From: Vibrio marisflavi CECT 7928
Lineage (GTDB): Bacteria; Pseudomonadota; Gammaproteobacteria; Enterobacterales; Vibrionaceae
DNA length: 64,000 bases
Assembly (NCBI RefSeq): GCF_921294215.1
Contig: NZ_CAKLDM010000002.1
Location: 2,790,001 to 2,854,000, forward strand
Direction of reading: 5' to 3'
Positions 14,813-24,041 of this stretch are shown here, piece by piece. The notes beneath the pieces were generated by a model that ran no database searches, was not told the origin of the DNA, and saw only the letters and a list, made by a program, of their open reading frames with translations. The translations under genes and the position numbers were made by a program. Numbering within the stretch: position 1 is the stretch's first letter; each line of letters starts with the position of its first letter.

Positions 14813-15925
14813 ATGAGTTTCCACAGAACGTTTAACAAAATAGATTGGGATCATACTCAGCTGTCCATTTACTCAAAGACGACTAGCGATGTAGAGAGGG
14901 CACTGAGTAAATCTTCAATTGACTTGGAGGACTTTAAAGCTCTGATTTCTCCAGCAGCTGAACCATACTTAGAGAAGCTAGCTCAAAAATCGCTTAATTT
15001 AACACGGCAGCGATTTGGTAATACTATCTCATTGTATGTCCCTCTTTACTTATCAAACCTTTGTTCTAACGCTTGCACTTATTGCGGATTTTCAATGGAA
15101 AATAAGCTAAAACGTAAGACCCTTAATGAGGTTGAAATAGGAGCTGAGGTAGAAGCTATAAAAGCTATGAAGTTTGACAGCATTTTGCTTGTGACCGGTG
15201 AGCATGAAACCAAAGTTGGGATGGAGTATTTTAGGAAGTCTGTTCCTCAAATAAAGAAACACTTCAGCTACTTGGCTATGGAAGTACAGCCACTGGAGCA
15301 ACATGAGTATGTTGAGCTTAAGTCAATGGGCTTAGATGCGGTCATGGTCTATCAAGAAACATATCACCCTTCTACCTACGCTAAGCATCATTTGCGAGGT
15401 AAGAAAAAAGATTTTGTTTATAGATTGGAAACTGCTGATCGACTAGCAAAGGCCGGCATAGACAAAATAGGAATTGGAGCGTTGATTGGTTTAGAGGACT
15501 GGAGGACGGATTGCTTCTTTACTGCTAGCCATTTAGATTATTTGCAACGTAAGTATTGGAAGTCCCGATACTCAATTTCTTTTCCAAGGTTAAGGCCATG
15601 TAAAGGTGGACTGCAACCAAAATCAATCATGTCAGATAAACAATTAGTACAACTAATCTGCGCATATAGGTTGTTGAGCCCAGAGGTAGAACTTTCTTTG
15701 TCTACACGCGAATCTGCGTCATTTAGAGATAATGTTTTGCCGTTAGGTGTAACTAACATGTCAGCTGCATCCAAAACACAGCCAGGTGGTTATGCAAACG
15801 AACATACCGAATTAGAGCAGTTTGAGATATCAGATGAAAGAACTTCTTTCGAAGTTGAGGCTATGATTCGTCTAAAGGGGTTTGCACCTGTCTGGAAAGA
15901 TTGGCATGTTGCATACTCTGGATAA
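14813..15925 (+). CDS. thiH: ThiH, radical-SAM tyrosine lyase (2-iminoacetate synthase)
   Basis: A 370-residue radical-SAM enzyme that splits tyrosine to dehydroglycine and p-cresol for ThiG. The CxxxCxxC motif is CSNACTYC within YLSNLCSNACTYCGFSM (residues 81-97 from this start). I favour the ATG at 14813, which aligns with E. coli ThiH; a GTG at 14801, overlapping the thiG stop by 4 bases, would add four residues and is possible. It is the last gene of the operon. Using ThiH rather than ThiO suits growth with little oxygen. Confidence 0.95.
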   Translation: MSFHRTFNKIDWDHTQLSIYSKTTSDVERALSKSSIDLEDFKALISPAAEPYLEKLAQKSLNLTRQRFGNTISLYVPLYLSNLCSNACTYCGFSMENKLKRKTLNEVEIGAEVEAIKAMKFDSILLVTGEHETKVGMEYFRKSVPQIKKHFSYLAMEVQPLEQHEYVELKSMGLDAVMVYQETYHPSTYAKHHLRGKKKDFVYRLETADRLAKAGIDKIGIGALIGLEDWRTDCFFTASHLDYLQRKYWKSRYSISFPRLRPCKGGLQPKSIMSDKQLVQLICAYRLLSPEVELSLSTRESASFRDNVLPLGVTNMSAASKTQPGGYANEHTELEQFEISDERTSFEVEAMIRLKGFAPVWKDWHVAYSG

Positions 15926-15929
15926 CAAA

Positions 15930-15945
15930 TGTTTCACGTGAAACA
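15930..15945. other. parS site 2 (ParB binding site), between thiH and the terminator
   Basis: TGTTTCACGTGAAACA, identical to the thiE site, begins 5 bases after the thiH stop and just before the operon terminator. Being noncoding, its sequence is not constrained by protein, which strengthens the parS reading. Confidence 0.93.
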
Positions 15946-15950
15946 AAAAA

Positions 15951-15979
15951 AGCGGCACTAAATGAAAGTGCCGCTTTTG
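15951..15979. terminator. bidirectional terminator between thiH and the aminopeptidase gene
   Basis: AGCGGCACT and AGTGCCGCT form a 9-bp stem over a short loop. It is preceded by a run of A and followed by TTTT, so it can serve both convergent transcripts. Confidence 0.9.
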
Positions 15980-16001
15980 TTATCTATGCTACTACTTAAG
16001 G

Positions 16002-17792
16002 CTAAGCATGTACTAGAGGTTGAGTTGCAGCTTTTAACCAAGCTTTAGTATCTTCATCAACCAATGGGCTTAAGTCTTGCCAAACTTTTAGATGATAGTC
16101 ATTTAACCAAGCTAGCTCAGGTTTTGTTAATAGATTTACGTTTATATTGCGTGTATCTATAGGGCATCGAGTCAGAGGTTCGAAGGTAAGAACAGGGAAG
16201 TCGCCATCAGTTTTCTTTTCGACTACGAGCTCTAAGTTCTCAATTCGAATGCCAAATTCGTTTGCTTTGTAGTAGCCAGGCTCGTTGGATAAAACCATAC
16301 CAGCTTCGAGTGCGACATCAATTTGTCTCTTTGAAATACTTTGCGGTCCTTCATGTACACTTAAGAAGTGACCAACACCATGGCCAGTACCATGGTCATA
16401 GTCATAGCCTTCTGCCCACAAATGATGCCTAGCTAACGTATCAATTTGGTAGCCACAAGTACCCTTTGGAAAACGTGCACGAGCAACTGAAATATGGCCT
16501 TTAAGCACCAAGGTGAATTGCCTGATCATTTCTTCGCTTGGCTGACCAATGGCTATTGTACGAGTAATATCCGTGGTGCCGTCTTTGTACTGGCCACCTG
16601 AGTCAACCAAGTATAGTGAATCGAATTCGAGCGAAGATGGTGTCGATTGATTCTCATGATTATAGTGACACATTGCAGCATTGGCACCAGTAGCTGATAT
16701 TGTATCGAAGCTTAAATCAACAAGAGTATTGTCTTGTCGTCTAAATCTTTCTAGCTGATCAGAGAGAGTTGCTTCTGTGTGCTCTGATTTTTGTTCAACT
16801 TGCTTATCTAACCAAGAAAGAAACTTAACCATAGCAACGCCGTCCTTGATGTGGCTTGATTTCATGCCACTTATCTCTGCGGGGTTTTTCGTTGCTTTTG
16901 GTAGGGCACATGGATCGCTGGCTGAAATGATCTGTGCATTGCTGCGTTCTAGAGCAAATGTTAGCCAAGCATTGCTGGTTGCTGGGTCAACCATCACTTT
17001 TTTGTTTACTAGCGTTTTAAGCTGAGCTTCAAATTGGTCTGGATTGTGTACTTCGACGTTGGCACCGGCATGGGCTTCAAATTCTGCAGGAAGTCGAGTG
17101 TTATCAATGAAGAATTGTACGCGCCCATCATTGAAGATGATTGCTTGAGACAAAAGGACGGGTAGGCGTGATACATCAGCGCCGCGAACATTTAGCAACC
17201 AGCAAATAGAATCGAGCGCTGTAATAACGGCACAATCTGCCTCTTTATCACTAATGATGTTTGCTATTTTTGAACGTTTATCATAGGAGCTTACCCCAGC
17301 TGTTTCAGAGTTCATCAAGTGCGTAGAAGAGATAATGGATTGAGGTCTATCTGCCCATAGTAAGTCGATAGGATTATTCGTATCGGCAATAAGCTCAAGT
17401 TTCCCAGAAAGAGATTCTATTGACTTTTCAAACCACAGGTGGGAATGCATCCTTGGGTCAAATGCAACTTTAGACTTTTCAGGTAGGTTAGATTGAATCC
17501 ATTGGATTGGAGGTTGCTCAATCAAATGACAATATTGAAATGTTTCTTCGGATACTTGATTTCGAACCTGAACAGTATACCTACCATCAACGAAAATGGC
17601 TGCAGAGTCTTGTGTTATGACTGCTGCACCTGCAGAACCAGTAAAACCCGTTAGCCAATGAAGTCGCTCATTGTGGGCTGGTATATACTCACCCAAAAAC
17701 TCATCTTCATGTGGGATAATAATCGCATCGTAGTTGTTTTCTTGCAGCCAAGAGCGAACTGCCTGGACTTTGGAAGGTACAGATTCAAGCAT
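16002..17792 (-). CDS. M24 family aminopeptidase P (Xaa-Pro aminopeptidase)
   Basis: A 596-residue metallopeptidase of the larger, three-domain aminopeptidase P type. Two creatinase-like N-terminal domains precede the pita-bread catalytic domain, and an M24 C-terminal extension follows. Metal ligands are visible: the first Asp in LVDSGGQY, the second in GTTDITR, His in GVGHFLSVHEGP, and Glu in NEPGYY and IRIENLE. It removes N-terminal residues that precede proline; no signal peptide is seen. It converges on the thi operon and has no partner on its strand. Confidence 0.93.
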   Translation of the reverse strand: MLESVPSKVQAVRSWLQENNYDAIIIPHEDEFLGEYIPAHNERLHWLTGFTGSAGAAVITQDSAAIFVDGRYTVQVRNQVSEETFQYCHLIEQPPIQWIQSNLPEKSKVAFDPRMHSHLWFEKSIESLSGKLELIADTNNPIDLLWADRPQSIISSTHLMNSETAGVSSYDKRSKIANIISDKEADCAVITALDSICWLLNVRGADVSRLPVLLSQAIIFNDGRVQFFIDNTRLPAEFEAHAGANVEVHNPDQFEAQLKTLVNKKVMVDPATSNAWLTFALERSNAQIISASDPCALPKATKNPAEISGMKSSHIKDGVAMVKFLSWLDKQVEQKSEHTEATLSDQLERFRRQDNTLVDLSFDTISATGANAAMCHYNHENQSTPSSLEFDSLYLVDSGGQYKDGTTDITRTIAIGQPSEEMIRQFTLVLKGHISVARARFPKGTCGYQIDTLARHHLWAEGYDYDHGTGHGVGHFLSVHEGPQSISKRQIDVALEAGMVLSNEPGYYKANEFGIRIENLELVVEKKTDGDFPVLTFEPLTRCPIDTRNINVNLLTKPELAWLNDYHLKVWQDLSPLVDEDTKAWLKAATQPLVHA

Positions 17793-17870
17793 TAAAAAAT
17801 TCCTTATTGTTAGGGCTATCTACGTCCTACTGAATATTGTTTGAAATGGGGTAGGTAGATGATGATAAAG

Positions 17871-18842
17871 CTACTCCTTTTCATCATCCAACGCAATTGT
17901 TCTAAAGTGGGAGGTTTTTTCATCAATAATATTTCGCAACCAACTAAGTGCGGGGTCGTTAGTGCGCTCTCTGTGCCAAAATAATGTATACGCAATTGGG
18001 GGAAACTCTAAGGGAAGAGGCAGCACCGTTAAGTTAAGTTGTTCTGCTACGAGTTCGATGAAATGACAAGGAGCGGTAAACACAAAGTCGGTATAGGTGC
18101 ACAAGTTCGCAGCGCTATTAAAATCTGGAACAGAGATAGCAATATCGCGCTCCTTGCCCATATCAGCTAATCGATAGTCTAATAGCCATCGACTGTTACC
18201 ATCACATCTGACTTGAACATGCCTTAGTGACAGATACGCATCTAGATTCCACTCGGGACTTTTTAATATCGGATGCTCTTTGCGTACAACACATGATATC
18301 GGATCGCGATAGAGTTCAAGTTCACAGATGTCATTCGGCGTTAGCATCGTAAGCTTTGCGTCATTAATATCGATATCTTTGCCAGTAATGCCTAAATCAA
18401 GCTCGCCCTCCTGCAGATGCTTGAATGTCCTATCAGTCCAAGGGTGAGTTTCGATTGTTAAGTTGGGTGCCTGAAGAAATACATTGGGTAAAAAGTGTGA
18501 AAAAATAAGAGGGTAGACGCTTTCTACCGTCGCAATGTTGAAGCGATATTCGCTAGACTTTGGTGAGAAGACCTCGGGTTCAATCAGAAGCTGTAGGTGA
18601 TTAACTATAGATTCTATCTTGGGCTTTATATAAAGGCTTTTTGGCGTGGGTTTTAATCCATGTGAAGTACGGATAAACAGTGGGTCATCAAACTGACTAC
18701 GCAGTTTCATTAACGACTTACTAACCGCTGATTGGCTTAGGTTAAGCCTGTGCGCAGTTCTAGTGACACTTTGCTCTTCGAGTAAAACACTAAAACAAAC
18801 GAGCAAATTTAAGTCTAATCGAGAAAGCTTCTGAATATTCAT
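17871..18842 (-). CDS. LysR-family transcriptional regulator
   Basis: A 323-residue LysR regulator. The N-terminal winged helix-turn-helix spans RLDLNLLVCFSVLLEEQSVTRTAHRLNLSQ and continues SAVSKSLMKLR, followed by a LysR substrate-binding domain. I start it at the ATG at 18842 (MNIQKLSRLDL); an in-frame ATG at 18884 would add 14 unfamiliar residues. It is divergent from the Bcr/CflA-type exporter starting at 18945, so that exporter is its most likely target. The ligand is unknown. Confidence 0.88.
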   Translation of the reverse strand: MNIQKLSRLDLNLLVCFSVLLEEQSVTRTAHRLNLSQSAVSKSLMKLRSQFDDPLFIRTSHGLKPTPKSLYIKPKIESIVNHLQLLIEPEVFSPKSSEYRFNIATVESVYPLIFSHFLPNVFLQAPNLTIETHPWTDRTFKHLQEGELDLGITGKDIDINDAKLTMLTPNDICELELYRDPISCVVRKEHPILKSPEWNLDAYLSLRHVQVRCDGNSRWLLDYRLADMGKERDIAISVPDFNSAANLCTYTDFVFTAPCHFIELVAEQLNLTVLPLPLEFPPIAYTLFWHRERTNDPALSWLRNIIDEKTSHFRTIALDDEKE

Positions 18843-18944
18843 GTGATTTTCCAATATGGAATATTGTAAATGATTATATGTCATTACTATTCATATCCCA
18901 ATTCAGTTAGAATGCGCGGCATATGTAATTGACCGGAGGTCCAA

Positions 18945-20129
18945 ATGACAAACAGCCCAAGTAAAGGACAAGTAATGATGCTAGTTCTATTAGTATTGTT
19001 CAGTCCACTCGCTATTGATATTTACCTGCCAGCATTGCCAAATATTGCAGGAGATCTAAATGTTGCGAGCACTGTAGCTCAAGATACGATTACTTGGTTT
19101 ATGTTTTCAATGGGACTCGGTCAGCTATTTGCAGGACCTCTTGCTGACAAATTTGGCCGCAAAACAATTGCTGTCGCAGGTGTGGTTATTTACGCTTTGA
19201 GTGCTTGGTTAGCGTACTTGGCCCAATCAATAGAATGGCTTTTGCTCGCGAGACTTCTACAAGGCTTTGGTGCATGCTCAACATCAGTAGCTGCATTTGC
19301 AAGCGTTAGGGATCTGTTTGGCCCTAGCAGAAGCGGAAAAATGATCAGCTACTTAAATGGTGCCATCTGCTTTATTCCAGCTTTAGCACCGATATTGGGT
19401 AGTTGGCTAACAATACATTTTGGTTGGCGTAGCAACTTTAGTTTGATGGCTATTTTTGCAGTGGTTGTTGGCCTACTTGTCGTAGTATCGATGAAGGAAA
19501 GCCATACCCCGAGCTCGAAGCCCCAGAAGGTATTTAATCCTAAGCGTTATTGGTCAGTACTGAAACAGCCAACTTTTATTTTTCACTCGACAATGTGTCT
19601 TCTAGCGATGGCAGCAATATTGGCTTACGTGACTTCTGCTCCGGTTATTTTGATGGAGCAGCAAGGGTTGTCTATGACGCAATTCACGATGTGGTTCAGT
19701 ATAAATGCAGTTGTAAACATCATAGCTTGCATGGTTGCACCTAAGGTAATGGATAAAATAGGCACGCATAAATGCCTAATAATCGGATCGTTGTTGCTAA
19801 TTGTTGCGGGTTCAGCGATGTATATGTTGTCCGACTTACATGTCGCCATTGCTTTTATGTTCCCTGTGTTTATTTCGTCGGTGGGCTGCTCGTTGATTTT
19901 AGGTTCTGGAGCCGGACAGGCGCTAGCACCGTTTGGAGATAGAGCAGGCACAGCTGCAGCGTTGCTTGGTTTGTTTCAAATGAGTGGTTCGGGTGTTGTA
20001 GTTAGTTGGGTGCAGAAGCTTAGCTATATGCCGCAAGTTATCGTAGCTATTCAAATGCTGTTCGTAATACCAGTTTTTCTGATTCTTTTGACCAAGACCT
20101 ACCGCCGTTGGCAGCTTCAAGCTGCCTAA
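18945..20129 (+). CDS. Bcr/CflA-family MFS drug efflux transporter
   Basis: A 394-residue major-facilitator protein with 12 predicted membrane segments. The motif-A loop GPLADKFGRK (residues 64-73) and the N-terminal FSPLAIDIYLPALP are typical of the Bcr/CflA subfamily of drug:H+ antiporters. A GGAGG (18935-18939) lies 5 bases before the ATG. The substrate is not predictable from sequence; the divergent LysR gene probably controls it. Confidence 0.9.
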   Translation: MTNSPSKGQVMMLVLLVLFSPLAIDIYLPALPNIAGDLNVASTVAQDTITWFMFSMGLGQLFAGPLADKFGRKTIAVAGVVIYALSAWLAYLAQSIEWLLLARLLQGFGACSTSVAAFASVRDLFGPSRSGKMISYLNGAICFIPALAPILGSWLTIHFGWRSNFSLMAIFAVVVGLLVVVSMKESHTPSSKPQKVFNPKRYWSVLKQPTFIFHSTMCLLAMAAILAYVTSAPVILMEQQGLSMTQFTMWFSINAVVNIIACMVAPKVMDKIGTHKCLIIGSLLLIVAGSAMYMLSDLHVAIAFMFPVFISSVGCSLILGSGAGQALAPFGDRAGTAAALLGLFQMSGSGVVVSWVQKLSYMPQVIVAIQMLFVIPVFLILLTKTYRRWQLQAA

Positions 20130-20327
20130 TATGGTGCGATCACATAGCTATATCGAAAAATAAATTAAGTGGAATGTCATATGGTTTAGAGGTTTATATC
20201 TAGAAATTGATTAGAAATGAATCAACCTAATAATAAAGTTTAAATATTTTACAAACGGGTGTATATTTATATTTGTTCAAATCAACTAATCTTTTTCCTA
20301 TATATATCCACGGGAAGCTATACACTA

Positions 20328-20609
20328 ATGACGATGACCACCTATGAAATGGCACGCGTTCTGGAGCAATTAGAAGAATCTCCAGAAAAAATTATGTTTG
20401 GTAAGTTATTAAATGAACTTGGCAACCAGAGTGGCGAGCGAATTCAAAGCGCAGCAAAGCAGGTACCACTTCACTTACTGCGTGACATTGTATTCCAGTT
20501 TCAGCAAGTTATTGAATCTCGGAAAGGGGAGCAAGTGGAAGAGCTGGCTAAACAGTTAGCAGATCAAGGTATTTCCGCTGAAGAGCTCGAAAAGTTTTTA
20601 AATCGTTAA
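20328..20609 (+). CDS. tsrA: TsrA-like, H-NS-related regulator lacking the DNA-binding domain
   Basis: A 93-residue helical protein that I recognise from sequence character and neighbourhood as the vibrio TsrA (VC0070) type, known as a silencing partner of H-NS that affects type VI secretion and virulence genes. Its C-terminal stretch RKGEQVEELAKQLADQGIS resembles the H-NS oligomerisation and linker helices (residues about 62-80). No H-NS DNA-binding motif follows. I start it at the ATG at 20328 (MTMTTYEMARVLEQ); the upstream frame back to 20259 reads as AT-rich leader. A hairpin at 20636 ends the transcript. Confidence 0.78.
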   Translation: MTMTTYEMARVLEQLEESPEKIMFGKLLNELGNQSGERIQSAAKQVPLHLLRDIVFQFQQVIESRKGEQVEELAKQLADQGISAEELEKFLNR

Positions 20610-20635
20610 CCGACATTTTTCAAATATCATATTGT

Positions 20636-20669
20636 ACCAGGCTACTATTTTAATAAGCGCCTGGTTTTC
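20636..20669 (+). terminator. terminator after tsrA
   Basis: ACCAGGC (20636-20642) and GCCTGGT (20659-20665) pair over a 16-base AT-rich loop, followed by TTTCT. The long loop makes this only moderately convincing. Confidence 0.55.
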
Positions 20670-20718
20670 TATATATACTATTTCTATTAAAAATTTAAAT
20701 TACTAATATATAGCGTAA

Positions 20719-21183
20719 TTACGGGTTAACATTACGGTTTATTGGGTTTTGAAGTGAGATTAATGTTTCCGTTGATTGCACTTCATCTATTGCTTGCAGT
20801 TTGTTAATTAGAACTCGCTGTAAGTCCTCTATCGAACGACACATTAACTTTACAAAAATATTGTAAGCCCCAGTCGTGTAATAGGCTTCAACTACTTCTT
20901 CAAGTGCATCTAGTTTTTTTAAAGCAGATTGATAGTCTCGTGCAGCGTTCAAATTAATGCCAATAAAGCAGCACACATCGTATCCGAGCTTCTTGGTATC
21001 GACTATGACTTCCGTGCCTTGGATAATCTCCGCTGCCTTCATCTTCTCTATACGAACATGAATCGTTGCGGGACTGACATTAAACTGTTTAGCCATTTCA
21101 GCGTAAGGTGTGCGTGCATCATCCATGAGAGTTTTGAGAATGTCTTTATCGAGATCATCAGTTTTAGAAACAGCGCTAGACAT
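20719..21183 (-). CDS. asnC: AsnC, Lrp-family regulator
   Basis: A 154-residue Lrp/AsnC regulator very close to E. coli AsnC. The N-terminal helix-turn-helix YAEMAKQFNVSPATIHVRIEK is followed by the RAM effector domain with LGYDVCCFIGI and EAYYTTGAYNIFVK, and the C-terminus TETLISLQNPI matches AsnC. In enterobacteria AsnC activates asnA in response to asparagine. No asnA is adjacent here: tsrA converges on its 3' side and rsmJ is divergent upstream. Confidence 0.92.
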   Translation of the reverse strand: MSSAVSKTDDLDKDILKTLMDDARTPYAEMAKQFNVSPATIHVRIEKMKAAEIIQGTEVIVDTKKLGYDVCCFIGINLNAARDYQSALKKLDALEEVVEAYYTTGAYNIFVKLMCRSIEDLQRVLINKLQAIDEVQSTETLISLQNPINRNVNP

Positions 21184-21437
21184 AGTAATTCCAGTGTTGG
21201 TTGGTGAAATTCAGCGTAATTAAATTATATATCAATTAATTACCCAAGAACTATAAACTAGGCCAGCAGAAAGAGTGAAGTGTCCATATTTGATATGCTT
21301 ACTATGGTGTAGAACTCTGCGGATCTTTGCAGACGAGTTGCTAGATTTATAAATCTATAAACACGCGCAAAATTAGTATAAAACTAAGAATTTAGTTAAA
21401 ATTTGCCCAGACCAAATAACAGCAATTGGAGTAGCAG

Positions 21438-22214
21438 TTGCGTATAAAACTCATACCAAACCCTAGCAGGCGGGACTATTTAGGTGAAACGGTCGCGCAG
21501 TTCGGCTTAATTGCAGACAACGATGCTTTGTTTGCATTAGTCGACACCGGTGATCGAATAGAGCTAAGAAAACAGGATGAGCCTAAACTGGGGCCCATAT
21601 ACGTTGATTTTGCGGGTGGCGCAGTTGCCCACAGGCGTAAGTTTGGTGGTGGAAAAGGGCAGGATATTGCTAAGGCCGTTGGTATAAGCAAAGGTGCCTG
21701 CCCTACGATTCTTGATGGCACAGCAGGTTTAGGTAGAGACTCCTTCATATTTGCTAGCTTAGGATCATCCGTACAAATGGTAGAAAGGCACCCTGTTGTG
21801 GCTGCTCTTCTGTCTGATGGATTGGAGCGAGCGAAACGAGATAAGGAAATAGGCAGTTGGGTATCGGAGCGAATGAGTTTTACCTATTCTCCTAGCCAGT
21901 CTGCTTTATCTGCTGGTGAAGAAGGCGAGTTATCATTTAGGCCTGATGTGGTTTATTTGGATCCGATGTATCCGCATCCTGAAGGAAAGAAAGCAACGGC
22001 GTTAGTGAAAAAAGAAATGCGCGTTTTTCAGAGCCTCGTTGGTGGGGATAACGATGCTGATGGTTTGCTTGATCCAGCTTTGCAAATGGCAAAAAAACGG
22101 GTAGTGGTTAAGCGCCCAAATTACGCTCCTTGGTTATCAGATCGAAAACCAAGTATGTCTATAAGCATGAAAAAGAATCGATTTGATGTTTATGTTCTAG
22201 CATCAATGATTTGA
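21438..22214 (+). CDS. rsmJ: RsmJ, 16S rRNA (guanine-1516-N2)-methyltransferase
   Basis: A 258-residue SAM-dependent methyltransferase that modifies G1516 of 16S rRNA. It shows [19 protein letters not shown], the SAM-binding [10 protein letters not shown] (about residues 95-104), the catalytic-type LDPMYPH and VKRPNYAP near the C-terminus. The start is TTG at 21438 with GGAG at 21428-21431; no later in-frame ATG preserves the conserved N-terminus. Confidence 0.93.
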   Translation: MRIKLIPNPSRRDYLGETVAQFGLIADNDALFALVDTGDRIELRKQDEPKLGPIYVDFAGGAVAHRRKFGGGKGQDIAKAVGISKGACPTILDGTAGLGRDSFIFASLGSSVQMVERHPVVAALLSDGLERAKRDKEIGSWVSERMSFTYSPSQSALSAGEEGELSFRPDVVYLDPMYPHPEGKKATALVKKEMRVFQSLVGGDNDADGLLDPALQMAKKRVVVKRPNYAPWLSDRKPSMSISMKKNRFDVYVLASMI

Positions 22215-22315
22215 CCCACATCTTTAAGAATGAAAATGATTTAAGTGTTGCGTGCGAAATGCTAGCAATGTATACCTAATTGCGAATCATTTTTATTCTT
22301 GTCTGGAGTTGTGGC

Positions 22316-22822
22316 ATGGCAAAACGTTTTTGTAAGATGAATCGCCAAGAGATAGCGAGCAGTCTTGGTTATATTCATCAACTTGTTTCGGTCCCAAAAT
22401 ACATTTGTCAGTCCTGTGTGCGTACGTCGTCATACAAAGGATCACTATGTAAGCCCAGCTTAATCCCACAGTCTGAGACAAAACCGCAAGCCCTCCAAGA
22501 TCAGGACAAATCAGTAGCAGTAGCAACTGTTCATAGTGTTAGTGTTGAAAAGCCAAAAAATGAGAGTGAGCGTTCACTATCAAACAGTAGTATTCGAGTA
22601 TTAGACAGTGTGGACAAAGGCAAATCCAAATCCAAAAAACTTAAAAAGAAACTATCTAAGCAAAAGAAGCAGTGTAAGAAGTTAAAAAAACTGCTTAAGA
22701 AACAGAGTAAGCTACAGGCAAAGCACGCTAAACTACAAAGCAAAATCTATCGATTAGACGGCCAGTTAACCACGACCTCAACGCAAGCTAAAGCAATTAT
22801 TGAAGCACCGTTAGTACATTAA
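22316..22822 (+). CDS. uncharacterised protein with Cys-containing N-terminus and Lys-rich coiled coil
   Basis: I do not recognise a named family. The 168-residue protein starts at the ATG at 22316 (MAKRFCKMNRQEIASSLGY) with TGGAG upstream. The N-terminal 60 residues carry a CQSC pair plus other cysteines (FCK, LCK), as in a small metal-binding or redox motif. Residues about 108-155 are an extremely basic Lys/Leu/Gln coiled-coil repeat of the KLKKLLKKQSK kind. The middle is polar and low in structure. It lies between rsmJ and the convergent uspA. Nucleic-acid binding is conceivable but not shown. Confidence 0.7.
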   Translation: MAKRFCKMNRQEIASSLGYIHQLVSVPKYICQSCVRTSSYKGSLCKPSLIPQSETKPQALQDQDKSVAVATVHSVSVEKPKNESERSLSNSSIRVLDSVDKGKSKSKKLKKKLSKQKKQCKKLKKLLKKQSKLQAKHAKLQSKIYRLDGQLTTTSTQAKAIIEAPLVH

Positions 22823-22828
22823 CGGTGC
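22805..22828. terminator. hairpin between the basic protein gene and uspA
   Basis: GCACCGTTA (22805-22813) and TAACGGTGC (22820-22828) form a perfect 9-bp stem that overlaps the stop codon of the upstream gene. Only a weak CACTTT follows, so its strength as a terminator is uncertain. It sits between convergent genes. Confidence 0.55.
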
Positions 22829-22853
22829 CTCACTTTAACGGCCGGTTGTACTT

Positions 22854-23282
22854 TTATTGCTCTTTTAGTGGTACAACCAACATATCAACTGGCGAGCAAT
22901 TGATGAGCTGGCGTGTTGAAGATAAGAACTTACTCCAAAAGTCTTGGTGGTGGCCGCAAACCAGTAAATCAACTTTAAATTCACTGATGGTGTCACACAG
23001 CTCATTGCCCAAGTCACCACTTCCTACCAAAGTATGTTTGATCGGATACTGTGCATTGTCGGCAATTTTCTGCAAAAACTTCTGTGAAGACTCCATCGTC
23101 TGATGTTGAGTTTCAGCTAAGTTAATATCAATTAGCCCGGTGTAGACCTCTGCGTAATTCACATCAATGTGAATAAAAGAAAGTTCAGCTTGTAAAGGTT
23201 TTGCAAGTGCTACGGCTTTCTTTACCAGGAAGTCGCTTTCTTCTGATAGATCGACTGCAACTAAAATATGCTTGTAGCTCAT
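22854..23282 (-). CDS. uspA: UspA, universal stress protein A
   Basis: A 142-residue UspA with the start MSYKHILVAVDLSEES and strong similarity to E. coli UspA, including VNYAEVYTGLIDINL, GSGDLGNEL and CGHHQDFWSK. I chose the ATG at 23282, which matches E. coli; a GTG two codons upstream is also in frame. A GAGGAAG ribosome binding site precedes it on the minus strand. The protein acts in the cytoplasm in general stress resistance. It is divergent from ftnA. Confidence 0.95.
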   Translation of the reverse strand: MSYKHILVAVDLSEESDFLVKKAVALAKPLQAELSFIHIDVNYAEVYTGLIDINLAETQHQTMESSQKFLQKIADNAQYPIKHTLVGSGDLGNELCDTISEFKVDLLVCGHHQDFWSKFLSSTRQLINCSPVDMLVVPLKEQ

Positions 23283-23346
23283 TGTCACTTCCTCTTCTTA
23301 ATCACTGTTTTAAAGACTAACATCACAAACAAATCATTTTTGTCGT

Positions 23347-23362
23347 TGTGATCTCAGTTACA
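23347..23362. promoter_or_regulatory. candidate CRP site between uspA and ftnA
   Basis: TGTGATCTCAGTTACA matches 12 of 16 positions of the CRP consensus TGTGATCTAGATCACA. It lies 65 bp upstream of uspA and 80 bp upstream of ftnA. This is a visual match only. Confidence 0.4.
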
Positions 23363-23442
23363 CATTCGGTATGCAAGATGATATCTTTGCCAAAACGTAG
23401 ACTGGCTAAACGCCTAGGCAAAAAAATAATAGGAGACTTTTT

Positions 23443-23973
23443 ATGCTGTCTAGTGAAATGGTTGAACAATTAAATGAGCAAATTAATCTCGAATTTTTCT
23501 CATCCAATCTATACTTACAAATGAGTGCTTGGTGTGAGGACAAAGGTTTTGATGGTGCGGCGGAGTTTCTTCGTGAGCATGCAGTAGAAGAAATGCAGCA
23601 CATGCAGCGTTTATTTACGTACGTGAGTGAAACAGGCGCGATGCCAATTTTAGGAGCAATTGACGCGCCGCAACATGAGTTTGCAAGCTTAGGTGAAGTG
23701 TTCCGTTTAACTTATGAACATGAACAAATGATCACTGAAAGAATCAACAAACTTGCTCACGTAGCCTTTACTTCACAAGACTACTCGACGTTCAACTTCC
23801 TGCAGTGGTATGTCGCAGAGCAGCACGAAGAAGAGAAGTTGTTTAAAGGGATTTTAGACAAGCTAGAACTTGTAGGGGAAGATGGTAAGGCGTTGTTCTT
23901 TATCGATAAAGATCTAGCAACTATGGCGAAAGAAGGTTCATCTTCTATTATGGATGCCCAAGCTAGTGCATAG
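23443..23973 (+). CDS. ftnA: FtnA, non-haem ferritin
   Basis: A 176-residue four-helix ferritin. Ferroxidase ligands are seen as Glu in [13 protein letters not shown], Glu and His in [11 protein letters not shown], Glu in YEHEQM and Gln/Glu in [14 protein letters not shown]. It stores iron as a 24-mer cage. The divergent uspA and the following uspB give a stress and iron-storage cluster. Ferritin mRNAs are often indirectly raised by Fur; no clear Fur box is seen here. Confidence 0.94.
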   Translation: MLSSEMVEQLNEQINLEFFSSNLYLQMSAWCEDKGFDGAAEFLREHAVEEMQHMQRLFTYVSETGAMPILGAIDAPQHEFASLGEVFRLTYEHEQMITERINKLAHVAFTSQDYSTFNFLQWYVAEQHEEEKLFKGILDKLELVGEDGKALFFIDKDLATMAKEGSSSIMDAQASA

Positions 23974-24041
23974 CTAAAAAGATAATTTTCTCTGATTGTC
24001 TTTTTCTTCAGGGCTCCATTTGGGGATGTAGGGAGGAAAAG

